A stretch of DNA of 64,000 nucleotides. It comes from Nocardia shimofusensis NBRC 100134. GTDB lineage: Bacteria > Actinomycetota > Actinomycetes > Mycobacteriales > Mycobacteriaceae. Under the pieces are notes generated by a model. The model had not been told where the DNA came from. It saw only the letters and a program-made list of their open reading frames with translations, and made no database searches. Each line of letters starts with the position of its first letter. The stretch's first letter is position 1. The DNA lies in NCBI RefSeq assembly GCF_001613125.1, contig NZ_BDBT01000020.1, positions 1-64,000 on the forward strand, given 5' to 3'. The position numbers were made by a program, and so were the translations under genes. Shown here piece after piece: positions 48,710 to 56,125 of the stretch.

Positions 48710-49198
48710 TCAGCGACCCGACAGCCACGTGTTGGTGAACTCTTCCTCCGCACGCAGGAGCTCGACCAGACGCTCCCTGATCGCGGCCTCGATCTTGCCG
48801 CCGAACAGCGGAACCTTCACCTCGATGGAGCCGTCGACCACGGTGGTGGCGGCCTTGTCGTCCCCACTGAGAACGATGGTGCCCGACATCTTGGCGGGCG
48901 CGCCCTCGACGGTGGCGTCGAAGGTCCCCGACAGGCCGTTCCAGGTCTCGACGCGGGGAATGACCAGGTCGCCGGGGCGCACGGCGGTGATGGCGGGCGG
49001 CAGCAGCTCGGCGGCGATGACCTCCACCATGCGGATATGGACGGTGTCGCCGCCCTGGGCGGTGACCGACTCCAGACGCGCGTGCGGACCGCCGACCTCG
49101 GCGATGCGGTCCTTCCAGTACTGCTCGTCGGAGAATGCCGCGCGGACGGCCGAAACGGAATGGGAGTAGGCGGCCGTGTACGCCAAGGGTGTTGCCAT
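48710..49198 (-). CDS. DUF2505 protein, copy 2 (Rv0481c-like)
   Basis: A 162-residue DUF2505 protein. LAYTAAYSHSVSAVRAAFSDEQYWKDRI and VPLFGGKIEAAIRERLVELL are its family marks. It is divergent from murB, as Rv0481c is from Rv0482. The two DUF2505 genes in tandem are clearly diverged from each other. The minus-strand -10 box (TAGCGT) lies eight bases before ATG at 49198. Confidence 0.86.
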   Translation of the reverse strand: MATPLAYTAAYSHSVSAVRAAFSDEQYWKDRIAEVGGPHARLESVTAQGGDTVHIRMVEVIAAELLPPAITAVRPGDLVIPRVETWNGLSGTFDATVEGAPAKMSGTIVLSGDDKAATTVVDGSIEVKVPLFGGKIEAAIRERLVELLRAEEEFTNTWLSGR

Positions 49199-49206
49199 GG
49201 GTCGAC

Positions 49207-49216
49207 ACGCTACCGT
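49207..49216. promoter_or_regulatory. overlapping divergent -10 boxes (DUF2505 and murB)
   Basis: On the plus strand TACCGT (49211-49216) is seven bases before GTG 49224. On the minus strand TAGCGT (49212-49207) is eight bases before ATG 49198. They share the two central bases, so both promoters cannot be open at once. Confidence 0.5.
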
Positions 49217-49223
49217 CTGGGGC

Positions 49224-50399
49224 GTGCGAATCTCACCTGTGGTGTCGGGCGATGCGGTCCGCGACCTGCTGGCCGGAACGGGCGCGGTGGTGCGCGAGGG
49301 GGTCCGGCTGGCGGAGCTGACCACCCTGCGCGTCGGCGGTCCGTCGGTGCTCGCCGAATGCGCGAGCACCGACGCGCTGGTGGCCACCGTGCGGACGCTG
49401 GATGCCGCCGGAGTGCCGGTGCTGCTGATCGCGGGCGGGTCCAATCTGCTGATCTGCGACGAGGGCTTCGACGGCGTGGTCGTGCGGGTGGCCACCACCG
49501 GCGTGGAGATCGCCCGGCCCGAGGACGCGGTCGCGGCGACAGTGGCCGATCCCGGCGCCGACAGCGTGTCCGTCGAGACGGGCGCGGCACGCGTGATCGC
49601 GGAGGCCGGCGCGGACTGGGACGGGGTGGTCGCCGCGACGGTCGCCGCCGGCTTCGGCGGGCTCGAATGCCTTTCCGGCATCCCGGGTTCCGCGGGCGCG
49701 ACGCCGGTGCAGAACGTGGGCGCCTACGGCGTGGAGGTCGCCGATCAGCTGCGCCGGGTCCGGCTGCTCGACCGGGCGAGCGGCGAGATCCGCTGGGCCG
49801 AACCCGCCGAACTCGGCTTCGGCTACCGCACCAGCGTGCTCAAGCACAGCGACGCCGCCCTGGTGCTCGCCGTCGAATTCGCGCTGCGCGCCGACGGGCT
49901 GAGCGCGCCGCTGCGCTACCGCGAACTCGCGGGCGCGCTGGACGCCGCCGAGGGCGAGCGCCGCCCGGCCGCCGACGTGCGCGCCGCCGTGCTGCGACTG
50001 CGCGCGGGCAAGGGCATGGTGCTCGACCCGGCCGACCACGACACCTGGAGCGCGGGCTCGTTCTTCACCAACCCGGTGGTGCCGCAGGCCAGGGTCGAAC
50101 CGGTGCGCGAGGCGATCGTCGCCCGGTTGGGCGAGATCACGATCCCCACCTATCCCGCGCCCGACGGCGTGAAGTTCTCGGCGGGCTGGCTGATCGAGCG
50201 GGCCGGTTTCGGCAAGGGCTTCCCCGGCGAGGACGCGCCCGCCCGGCTGTCCACGAAACACACGCTGGCCCTGACCAACCGGGGCGAGGCTCGCGCGGCC
50301 GACATCGTGGAACTGGCCCGCACCGTCCGCGACGGCGTCGCCGAGCGCTTCGGCATCGTGCTCGAGCCGGAACCGGTCACGGTGGGCCTGCGGCTGTAG
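49224..50399 (+). CDS. murB: UDP-N-acetylmuramate dehydrogenase
   Basis: A 391-residue flavoenzyme that reduces UDP-GlcNAc-enolpyruvate in peptidoglycan precursor synthesis. TTLRVGGPSVLAEC opens the FAD domain, LIAGGSNLLICDEGFDGVV is the FAD loop, CLSGIPGSAGATPVQNVGAYG the pyrophosphate region, and AGSFFTNPVV has the catalytic Ser. A 17-residue insertion after IARPEDAVAATV contains VADPGAD. GTG at 49224 is preferred because of the -10 box; ATG at 49197 is possible. Confidence 0.95.
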   Translation: MRISPVVSGDAVRDLLAGTGAVVREGVRLAELTTLRVGGPSVLAECASTDALVATVRTLDAAGVPVLLIAGGSNLLICDEGFDGVVVRVATTGVEIARPEDAVAATVADPGADSVSVETGAARVIAEAGADWDGVVAATVAAGFGGLECLSGIPGSAGATPVQNVGAYGVEVADQLRRVRLLDRASGEIRWAEPAELGFGYRTSVLKHSDAALVLAVEFALRADGLSAPLRYRELAGALDAAEGERRPAADVRAAVLRLRAGKGMVLDPADHDTWSAGSFFTNPVVPQARVEPVREAIVARLGEITIPTYPAPDGVKFSAGWLIERAGFGKGFPGEDAPARLSTKHTLALTNRGEARAADIVELARTVRDGVAERFGIVLEPEPVTVGLRL

Positions 50400-50410
50400 A
50401 CCGCCCCGGT

Positions 50411-51145
50411 TCAGCCGCGGCGGGCGAAGCGGCCCGGAGCCGCCTGGTCGCGCGGCGCGACGATGATCTGGTCGAGGTTGACGTGCGGCGGTCGCGAGGC
50501 CACGAAACCGACGATCTCGGCGATGTCCTGGGCCACCAGCGGGTCGATGCCCGCGTAGACCTGGTCGGCGCGTTCCTGATCGCCGTCGAAGCGCACCAGG
50601 GAGAACTCGGTCTCCACCGCGCCGGGCGCGATCTCGGTGAGCCGGACCGGCTTGCCGAGCAGCTCGCCGCGCAGGGTGCGGTGCAACACAGCCTGGGCGT
50701 GCTTGGCCGAGGTGTAGCCGGAGCCGTTGTCGTAGGCGTGGAAGGCGGCGACCGAGGTGATGGTGACGATCAGGCCGTCGCCGGAGTCGATCAGCTTCGG
50801 TAGCAGCGCCTTGGTGACGCGCAGCGTGCCGAGCACGTTGGTCTCCCACATCCAGCGCCAGTCGTCGAGATCGGCCTCGGCGACCGGCGCCAGGCCCTTC
50901 GCGCCACCGGCGTTGTTGACCAGCACGTCGACGCGGGGAATCGCGTCGGTGAAGGCGCGCACCGAATCCTCGGAGGTGACGTCGAGTTCGAGTGCGGTGC
51001 CGCCGATCTCGTCGGCCAGCTTGCGCAACCGGTCGATCCGGCGGGCGCCGATGTAGACGTGACAGCCCTGGCTCGCGAGGTGGCGCGCGGTGGCCTCCCC
51101 GATGCCCGAACTTGCTCCCGTGACGACCGCGGTGCGAGTGCTCAT
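50411..51145 (-). CDS. short-chain dehydrogenase/reductase (Rv0484c-like)
   Basis: A 244-residue classical SDR. VVTGASSGIGEATARHL near residues 7-23 binds NADP, NNAGG is present, and the catalytic Ser, Tyr and Lys appear in TSVAAFHAYDNGSGYTSAKHA. The IAPGAVETEF segment is usual for 3-hydroxy-acid dehydrogenase-like members such as YdfG. ATG at 51145 follows CGAGGC. It is divergent from the hydrolase at 51217. Confidence 0.9.
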   Translation of the reverse strand: MSTRTAVVTGASSGIGEATARHLASQGCHVYIGARRIDRLRKLADEIGGTALELDVTSEDSVRAFTDAIPRVDVLVNNAGGAKGLAPVAEADLDDWRWMWETNVLGTLRVTKALLPKLIDSGDGLIVTITSVAAFHAYDNGSGYTSAKHAQAVLHRTLRGELLGKPVRLTEIAPGAVETEFSLVRFDGDQERADQVYAGIDPLVAQDIAEIVGFVASRPPHVNLDQIIVAPRDQAAPGRFARRG

Positions 51146-51204
51146 GAGCCTCGATCCTAGGCCGGTGCTGCGGGCCACCCGGCGCGCGGTGCGTGACCGG
51201 CACC

Positions 51205-51210
51205 TAGCAT
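51205..51210 (+). promoter_or_regulatory. candidate -10 box for leaderless hydrolase gene
   Basis: TAGCAT is six bases before ATG at 51217. On the other strand TAGGAT (51159-51154) precedes the SDR ATG by eight bases. Confidence 0.5.
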
Positions 51211-51216
51211 GCGGGT

Positions 51217-52038
51217 ATGGCTACACGGGACGCGGTCAGCGCGGATGGCACCAGGATCGTCTATCGGGTCAGCGGACCGGAAGGGGCCAGGCCGCTGGTG
51301 CTCGTGCACGGATGGTCGGCCAATCTGACCTGTTGGGGCGAGGCCGCCGAGCAGCTGGCGCAGCGGTTCCGGGTGATCGCGCTCGATCTGCGCGGCCACG
51401 GCTACTCCGACGCCCCTGCCGCAGGCTACGACGATCCGGCCAACTGGGCCGCCGATCTCGCCGCCGTGCTGGCCGCCGAGAACGTGACCGAGGACGCGAT
51501 CCTGCTTGGCTGGTCCTACGGCGGCATCGTGATCAGCGACTACCTCACCGCGTACGGCACCGGCGCGGTCGGCGGCGTGGTCTACGTCGGGTCGATGGCC
51601 AATATCGGCCGGGTGCCCGGCGCCGAGGTCGGCACGGCGCTGACGCAGGCGATGGCCGGGGTGTTCGAGGAGAGCCCGGGCAAGGCGATGCGCGGCTTCA
51701 TGGCCTTCGGCAACGCCAACACCGGCGACCGTCGCGACAAGGGCGTCGACGCCCAGCGCCTGTTCGGCATGAGCCTGGCCACCCCGCCCGCCGTGCGCAA
51801 GGCGCTGTTCTACCGGACCTCCGACAACACCGAGACCCTGCGCAAGCTGGACGTTCCGGTGCTCGTGCTGCACGGCACCGCCGACCCGGTGGTGCCGATC
51901 GCCAACGGCCGATTCATCGCCGAGACGGCCCCGAAGGCGCGCGGCTCGTATTGGGAGGGCGCACAACACGGACTGTTCATCGAGGACCCGGAGCGGTTCG
52001 TCGCCGAAGTCGGGCAGTTCGCCGACGACATCGGGTGA
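51217..52038 (+). CDS. alpha/beta hydrolase
   Basis: A 273-residue serine hydrolase. LVLVHGWSANLTCWGE holds the oxyanion loop, LLGWSYGGIVISDY the nucleophile elbow, LVLHGTADPVVP the Asp and GAQHGLFIED the His. It resembles chloroperoxidase-like and epoxide-hydrolase-like members, but the substrate is unclear. The gene lies between the SDR and mshA and is an insertion relative to the M. tuberculosis order (where Rv0485 occupies this place). Confidence 0.88.
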   Translation: MATRDAVSADGTRIVYRVSGPEGARPLVLVHGWSANLTCWGEAAEQLAQRFRVIALDLRGHGYSDAPAAGYDDPANWAADLAAVLAAENVTEDAILLGWSYGGIVISDYLTAYGTGAVGGVVYVGSMANIGRVPGAEVGTALTQAMAGVFEESPGKAMRGFMAFGNANTGDRRDKGVDAQRLFGMSLATPPAVRKALFYRTSDNTETLRKLDVPVLVLHGTADPVVPIANGRFIAETAPKARGSYWEGAQHGLFIEDPERFVAEVGQFADDIG

Positions 52039-52143
52039 CGGAAGTCCGTCCGTGACGGACCCGGACGGGCACCTGAGGTGATAGGGGTCACTCGGCGGAG
52101 ACCAGCCGTCCGGCTGCCGGAGGATGCGTGCACACTGGACGGC

Positions 52144-53496
52144 GTGAGTCATCGTGTGGACCGTCGGCCGAACCGCATCGCCGTACTGTCTGTGCACACC
52201 TCCCCGCTTGCCCAGCCCGGCACCGGAGACGCCGGCGGGATGAATGTGTATGTGCTGCGTACGGCTGTCGAATTGGCGCAGCGAGGCACCGAGGTGGAGA
52301 TCTTCACCCGGGCCACGTCCTCGCACGTCCCGCCGGTGCAGGAGGCCGCGCCCGGCGTGCTGGTGCGCAATGTGGTGGCCGGTCCCTTCGAGGGGCTGGA
52401 CAAGCACGACCTGCCCACCCAGCTGTGCCCGTTCACCGCGGAGGTGCTGCGGCAGGAAGCTCGGCAACTTCCCGGCTACTATGATCTCGTGCACTCGCAC
52501 TACTGGCTGTCCGGCCAGGTCGGCTGGCTGACCAGGGACCGCTGGCGGGTACCGCTGGTACACACCGCGCACACCCTGGCCGCGGTGAAGAACGCCGCGC
52601 TCGCCGAGGGGGATGTCCCCGAACCGCTGGCCCGCGAGATCGGCGAGAAGCAGATCATCGCCGAGGCCGACCGGATGGTCGCCAACACCGCCGAGGAAGC
52701 GCGTCAGCTCGTCGAGTTGTACGGCGCCGAGGACCAGCGGATCCACGTGGTGCCGCCGGGCGCCGACCTGAGCCTCTACCACCCCGGCGACCGTGCCGCC
52801 GCGCGTGCCGAGTTCGGCCTGTCCCCGCACGAGCGGATCGTCGCGTTCGTCGGCCGCATCCAGCCGCTGAAGGCGCCCGACGTGCTGGTGCGCGCCGCCG
52901 CCGAGGTGTTGCGCCGCGATGCCGAACGCGGGGCGCCGGAGCGTGCGCTGCGCGTGCTCATCGTCGGCGGCCCGTCCGGCTCGGGCCTGCAACGCCCCGA
53001 CGCGCTGATCGAACTGGCCGCCGAGCTCGGCATCAGCGATCGAGTCACCTTCTTGCCGCCGCAGCCGCCGGAGAAGCTGGTGCGGGTCTATCGCGCCGCC
53101 GATCTGGTCGCGGTGCCCAGTTACAACGAATCCTTCGGCCTGGTCGCCCTCGAGGCGCAGGCCAGCGGCACCCCGGTGCTGGCCGCCGAGGTGGGCGGGC
53201 TCGGCACCGCCGTGGTCGACGGGGTGACCGGCCTGCTGGTGCGCGGGCATCGCATTCCGGACTGGGCCGACGCCCTCGGCGCGCTGCTCGACGATCCGGA
53301 GCGGCTGCGCGTGATGGGTGAGCGCGCCGTCGAGCACGCCACCGGCTTCTCCTGGGCGCACACCGCGCAGGGGCTGCTGGACAGCTATTCCGCCGCACTG
53401 CACGATTTCCACGGCGCGCGTTCCGGTCCGGGCCGGAGCACGCCGTCCCAGACCAGATCGCGGGCGTCGCGACGACGCCGGGTGGGAGTGTCCTGA
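52144..53496 (+). CDS. mshA: D-inositol-3-phosphate glycosyltransferase (mycothiol synthesis)
   Basis: A 450-residue GT4 glycosyltransferase that joins UDP-GlcNAc to 1-L-myo-inositol-1-phosphate, the first step of mycothiol. RIAVLSVHTSPLAQPGTGDAGGMNVY is the MshA N-terminal signature, with VHSHYWLSGQVGW, HTLAAVKN and the nucleotide motif ESFGLVALEAQASGTPV. The C-terminus is basic and disordered. GTG at 52144 lies seven bases after CACACT, as at pitA, and homologs begin near here; an upstream ATG at 52078 would add 22 residues. Confidence 0.96.
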   Translation: MSHRVDRRPNRIAVLSVHTSPLAQPGTGDAGGMNVYVLRTAVELAQRGTEVEIFTRATSSHVPPVQEAAPGVLVRNVVAGPFEGLDKHDLPTQLCPFTAEVLRQEARQLPGYYDLVHSHYWLSGQVGWLTRDRWRVPLVHTAHTLAAVKNAALAEGDVPEPLAREIGEKQIIAEADRMVANTAEEARQLVELYGAEDQRIHVVPPGADLSLYHPGDRAAARAEFGLSPHERIVAFVGRIQPLKAPDVLVRAAAEVLRRDAERGAPERALRVLIVGGPSGSGLQRPDALIELAAELGISDRVTFLPPQPPEKLVRVYRAADLVAVPSYNESFGLVALEAQASGTPVLAAEVGGLGTAVVDGVTGLLVRGHRIPDWADALGALLDDPERLRVMGERAVEHATGFSWAHTAQGLLDSYSAALHDFHGARSGPGRSTPSQTRSRASRRRRVGVS

Positions 53497-54023
53497 TGAG
53501 CGTGACCGGTGGGATCGCCGAGACCACGGCGATCATCGACGAGACGCTGCGCGAGCGCGAGATCGAATACACCCGTCCGGCCGACGACGTCTTCGTCGTG
53601 GTGTTGCCCGGTGAGCGCAAGCTGAAGACCACCGTGATGCTCAACGTCGGCAAGCACGGTGTGCGTGTCGAGGCCTTCGTCTGCCGTAAGCCGGACGAGA
53701 ACTTCGAGGGCGTCTACAAGTTCCTGCTGCGACGTAATCGCAGGCTCTACGCGGTGTCCTACACCCTGGACCGGGTCGGCGACATCTACCTGGTCGGCAG
53801 GCTGGCCTCGCACGCGATCACCCCCGACGAGCTGGACCGCGTCTTCGGTCAGGTGCTCGAGGCGGTCGACGCCGACTTCAACACGCTGCTGGAGCTGGGC
53901 TTCGCGGAATCGATTCGCCGGGAATGGAAGTGGCGGGTGTCGCGCGGTGAGTCGCTGAAGAATCTGCAGCCTTTCGAACACCTGGTGAACACCGGCGAGG
54001 ACGGCTCCGGCGGCGATTCCTGA
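53496..54023 (+). CDS. YbjN-domain protein (Rv0487-like)
   Basis: A 175-residue YbjN/SRPBCC-like fold. YTRPADDVFVVVLPGERKLKTTVMLNVG and FYKFLLRRN-type FEGVYKFLLRRNRRLYAVSYTLD are typical of this sensory-chaperone-like family. Its start shares one base with the mshA stop (TGATG), so the pair is strongly coupled, as in M. tuberculosis. Function unknown. Confidence 0.85.
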   Translation: MSVTGGIAETTAIIDETLREREIEYTRPADDVFVVVLPGERKLKTTVMLNVGKHGVRVEAFVCRKPDENFEGVYKFLLRRNRRLYAVSYTLDRVGDIYLVGRLASHAITPDELDRVFGQVLEAVDADFNTLLELGFAESIRREWKWRVSRGESLKNLQPFEHLVNTGEDGSGGDS

Positions 54024-54067
54024 CAGCCTCCGGTACCGGTACCCGACAGCCTCCGGCACCGGTACCT
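54022..54067 (+). repeat. 23-bp tandem duplication
   Basis: Two 23-bp copies differing at two bases, each containing a CCGGTACC or CCGGCACC core, lie in the 54024-54187 gap between the YbjN gene and the ROK gene. Nothing else is evident there. Confidence 0.7.
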
Positions 54068-54187
54068 GACGCCGGTCGCGCGGCGGCAACCACGTAGCGT
54101 TACCGCGCGAGACAAGCATGCGCGCACGCCGACGCCGCCCCGCGCGGCGATCCGGTGTGCACGCCTGGGGAACCGGGGGTTCGGCTG

Positions 54188-55081
54188 ATGACTGTTCTGG
54201 CACTCGACATAGGCGCCACCAAGATCGCCGTCGGACTGGTGGGGGCCGACGGAGTCACCCACGAGGTGGGGCGAATCACCGTGCCGCCCAGCGGAGTCTG
54301 GGACGCCGTGCGCGGACTGCTGCTCGCCGCGGCCAACGGCCACACCGTCTCGATCGTCGGGATCGGCGCGTGCGGGCCGGTGGACGCGACCGTGGGAGTG
54401 GTCGAGCCGCTCAACATCCCCGAATGGCGCGACGGCTTCGCGCTGGTGGACGCGGTGCGCGAGCTCTTCCCCGGCGCGACGGTGCGAATGGCGGTCGACG
54501 GCGTCTGTCTGGCGTTGGCGGAGCGGCATTTCGGCGCGGCCCGCCAGACCCCGGACGCGCTGGCCATGACGGTCTCCTCGGGAATCGGCGGCGGGATCAT
54601 CGTCGGCGGCATGGTCGCGGTCGGGCACACCGGCAACGCCGGGCATATCGGCCACATGATCGTGCCCGGCTCCACCGATCCGTGCGCGTGCGGGGGTGTC
54701 GGTTGCGTGGAGGCGGTGGCCAGCGGTCCGTCCGCGGTGCGCTGGGCTCGCGAGCGCGGCTGGGAGGGCGCCACCGGAGTGGAACTCGCGGCCGCCGCCG
54801 AGGCAGGCGATCGGATCGCGAAGGCGGCGCTGCGGCGCGCGGGTATCGCACTGGGACAGGTCATCTCGTCGGCCGCGGCGCTGCTCGACGTGGATCTGGT
54901 GGTGGTCGGCGGCGGGTTCGCCCAGGCAGGCGAACCGTTGTGGCGGCCCTTGCAGGAGGCGCTCGGCGCGCACGCGCGCATCCAGTTCCTCGGCGATCTG
55001 CGGGTGGTGCCCAGCGAGCTCGGGGAGAACGCGACGCTGGTCGGGGCAGGTCTGCTGACCGCGCTCGGCGCGTCGGCGTGA
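54188..55081 (+). CDS. ROK-family sugar kinase-like protein
   Basis: A 297-residue ROK protein without an N-terminal helix-turn-helix, so a kinase type. LALDIGATKIAVGLVG is the ATP-binding phosphate loop. The zinc motif CACGGVGCVE and the Asp in MAVDGVCLA (catalytic base) are present. The sugar-contacting Glu of the usual GExGH motif is His here (NAGHIGHM), so substrate use may differ from glucokinase or ManNAc kinase. ATG at 54188 follows GGGGGTTCGG. Rv0485 (ROK) lies before mshA in M. tuberculosis; here the ROK gene is after it. Confidence 0.85.
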   Translation: MTVLALDIGATKIAVGLVGADGVTHEVGRITVPPSGVWDAVRGLLLAAANGHTVSIVGIGACGPVDATVGVVEPLNIPEWRDGFALVDAVRELFPGATVRMAVDGVCLALAERHFGAARQTPDALAMTVSSGIGGGIIVGGMVAVGHTGNAGHIGHMIVPGSTDPCACGGVGCVEAVASGPSAVRWARERGWEGATGVELAAAAEAGDRIAKAALRRAGIALGQVISSAAALLDVDLVVVGGGFAQAGEPLWRPLQEALGAHARIQFLGDLRVVPSELGENATLVGAGLLTALGASA

Positions 55082-55116
55082 GGAGACCGCCACCGGGATC
55101 GCCCCCGGCGCGTCGT

Positions 55117-55122
55117 TAGACT
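55117..55122 (+). promoter_or_regulatory. candidate -10 box for leaderless gpmA
   Basis: TAGACT is seven bases before ATG at 55130. Confidence 0.5.
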
Positions 55123-55129
55123 ACGGGCC

Positions 55130-55867
55130 ATGACGTACACCCTCGTGTTGCTGCGCCACGGCGAGAGCGAATGGAACGCCCTGAACCTGTTCACCGGCTG
55201 GGTGGACGTGCACCTCACCGACAAGGGCATCGCCGAGGGCAAGCGCGCCGGTGAACTGCTCGCCGAGCACGGCATCGCGCCCGACATCGTCTTCACCTCG
55301 CTGCTGCGCCGCGCCATCTCCACCGCGAACATCGCTCTGGACGCGGCCGACCGGCACTGGATCCCGGTGGTCCGCGACTGGCGGCTCAACGAGCGCCACT
55401 ACGGCGAACTGCAGGGCAAGAACAAGGCCCAGATCCGGGACAAGTACGGCGATGAACAGTTCATGCTGTGGCGTCGCAGCTACGACACCCCGCCGCCGGC
55501 CATCGAGGCCGACAACGAATACAGCCAGGCGGGCGACCCGCGCTACGCCGGTATCGAGATCCCCGAGACCGAGTGCCTGCTCGACGTGGTGAACCGGATG
55601 GTGCCCTACTGGGAGTCCACCATCTCCAAGGAACTGCTGGCGGGCAAGACGGTGCTGGTCGCCGCCCACGGCAATTCGCTGCGCGCGCTGGTCAAGCATC
55701 TGGACCAGATCTCCGACGAAGAGATCGCCGGGCTGAACATTCCGACCGGCATCCCGCTGCGCTACGAGCTCGACGAGAACCTGCGCCCGGTGCGCGCCAG
55801 GGAATACCTGGATCCGGAGGCCGCCGCCGCGGGTGCGGCCGCGGTCGCAGGTCAAGGCGGCAGGTAA
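55130..55867 (+). CDS. gpmA: 2,3-bisphosphoglycerate-dependent phosphoglycerate mutase
   Basis: A 245-residue glycolytic mutase. The phosphohistidine motif LLRHGESEWN has its His at residue 10, RHYGELQGKNKAQ and the second catalytic His in VAAHGNSLRA follow. The C-terminus is Ala-rich. A strong terminator follows. Order with the ROK gene, senX3 and regX3 agrees with Rv0489-Rv0491 apart from one inserted gene. Confidence 0.97.
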   Translation: MTYTLVLLRHGESEWNALNLFTGWVDVHLTDKGIAEGKRAGELLAEHGIAPDIVFTSLLRRAISTANIALDAADRHWIPVVRDWRLNERHYGELQGKNKAQIRDKYGDEQFMLWRRSYDTPPPAIEADNEYSQAGDPRYAGIEIPETECLLDVVNRMVPYWESTISKELLAGKTVLVAAHGNSLRALVKHLDQISDEEIAGLNIPTGIPLRYELDENLRPVRAREYLDPEAAAAGAAAVAGQGGR

Positions 55868-55912
55868 TCCCCGTTCGACGCTTTCGCGTCGCAGAGTGAG
55901 TGATTCGTTCCG

Positions 55913-55945
55913 AAAGGCCCGGCCGGGTGACGGCCGGGCCTTTTT
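55913..55945 (+). terminator. intrinsic terminator after gpmA
   Basis: A perfect 13-bp GC-rich stem (55913-55925 with 55931-55943), a 5-nt loop and a run of five T. Confidence 0.9.
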
Positions 55946-56059
55946 CGGCACTGCGGACCGGGTCGCATTGTCACGCCGGGCATTTGCCCGAGCGGGTGAA
56001 CAGCGGATCGTGACTGTTCACAAGGCTCGACTCGTCCACACTGTCGGTCGTCCATGGTT

Positions 56060-56075
56060 CTTACTCCACGGTAAG
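56060..56075. promoter_or_regulatory. palindrome CTTAC-N6-GTAAG
   Basis: A perfect 5-bp inverted repeat 50 bp before the hydrolase start. It may be an operator. The rest of the 55946-56125 gap shows no gene. Confidence 0.35.
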
Positions 56076-56125
56076 TGTGGGAGAATTCCGCCGTCCCATT
56101 TCAGCGGAGAGGTGGACCACAGGCG

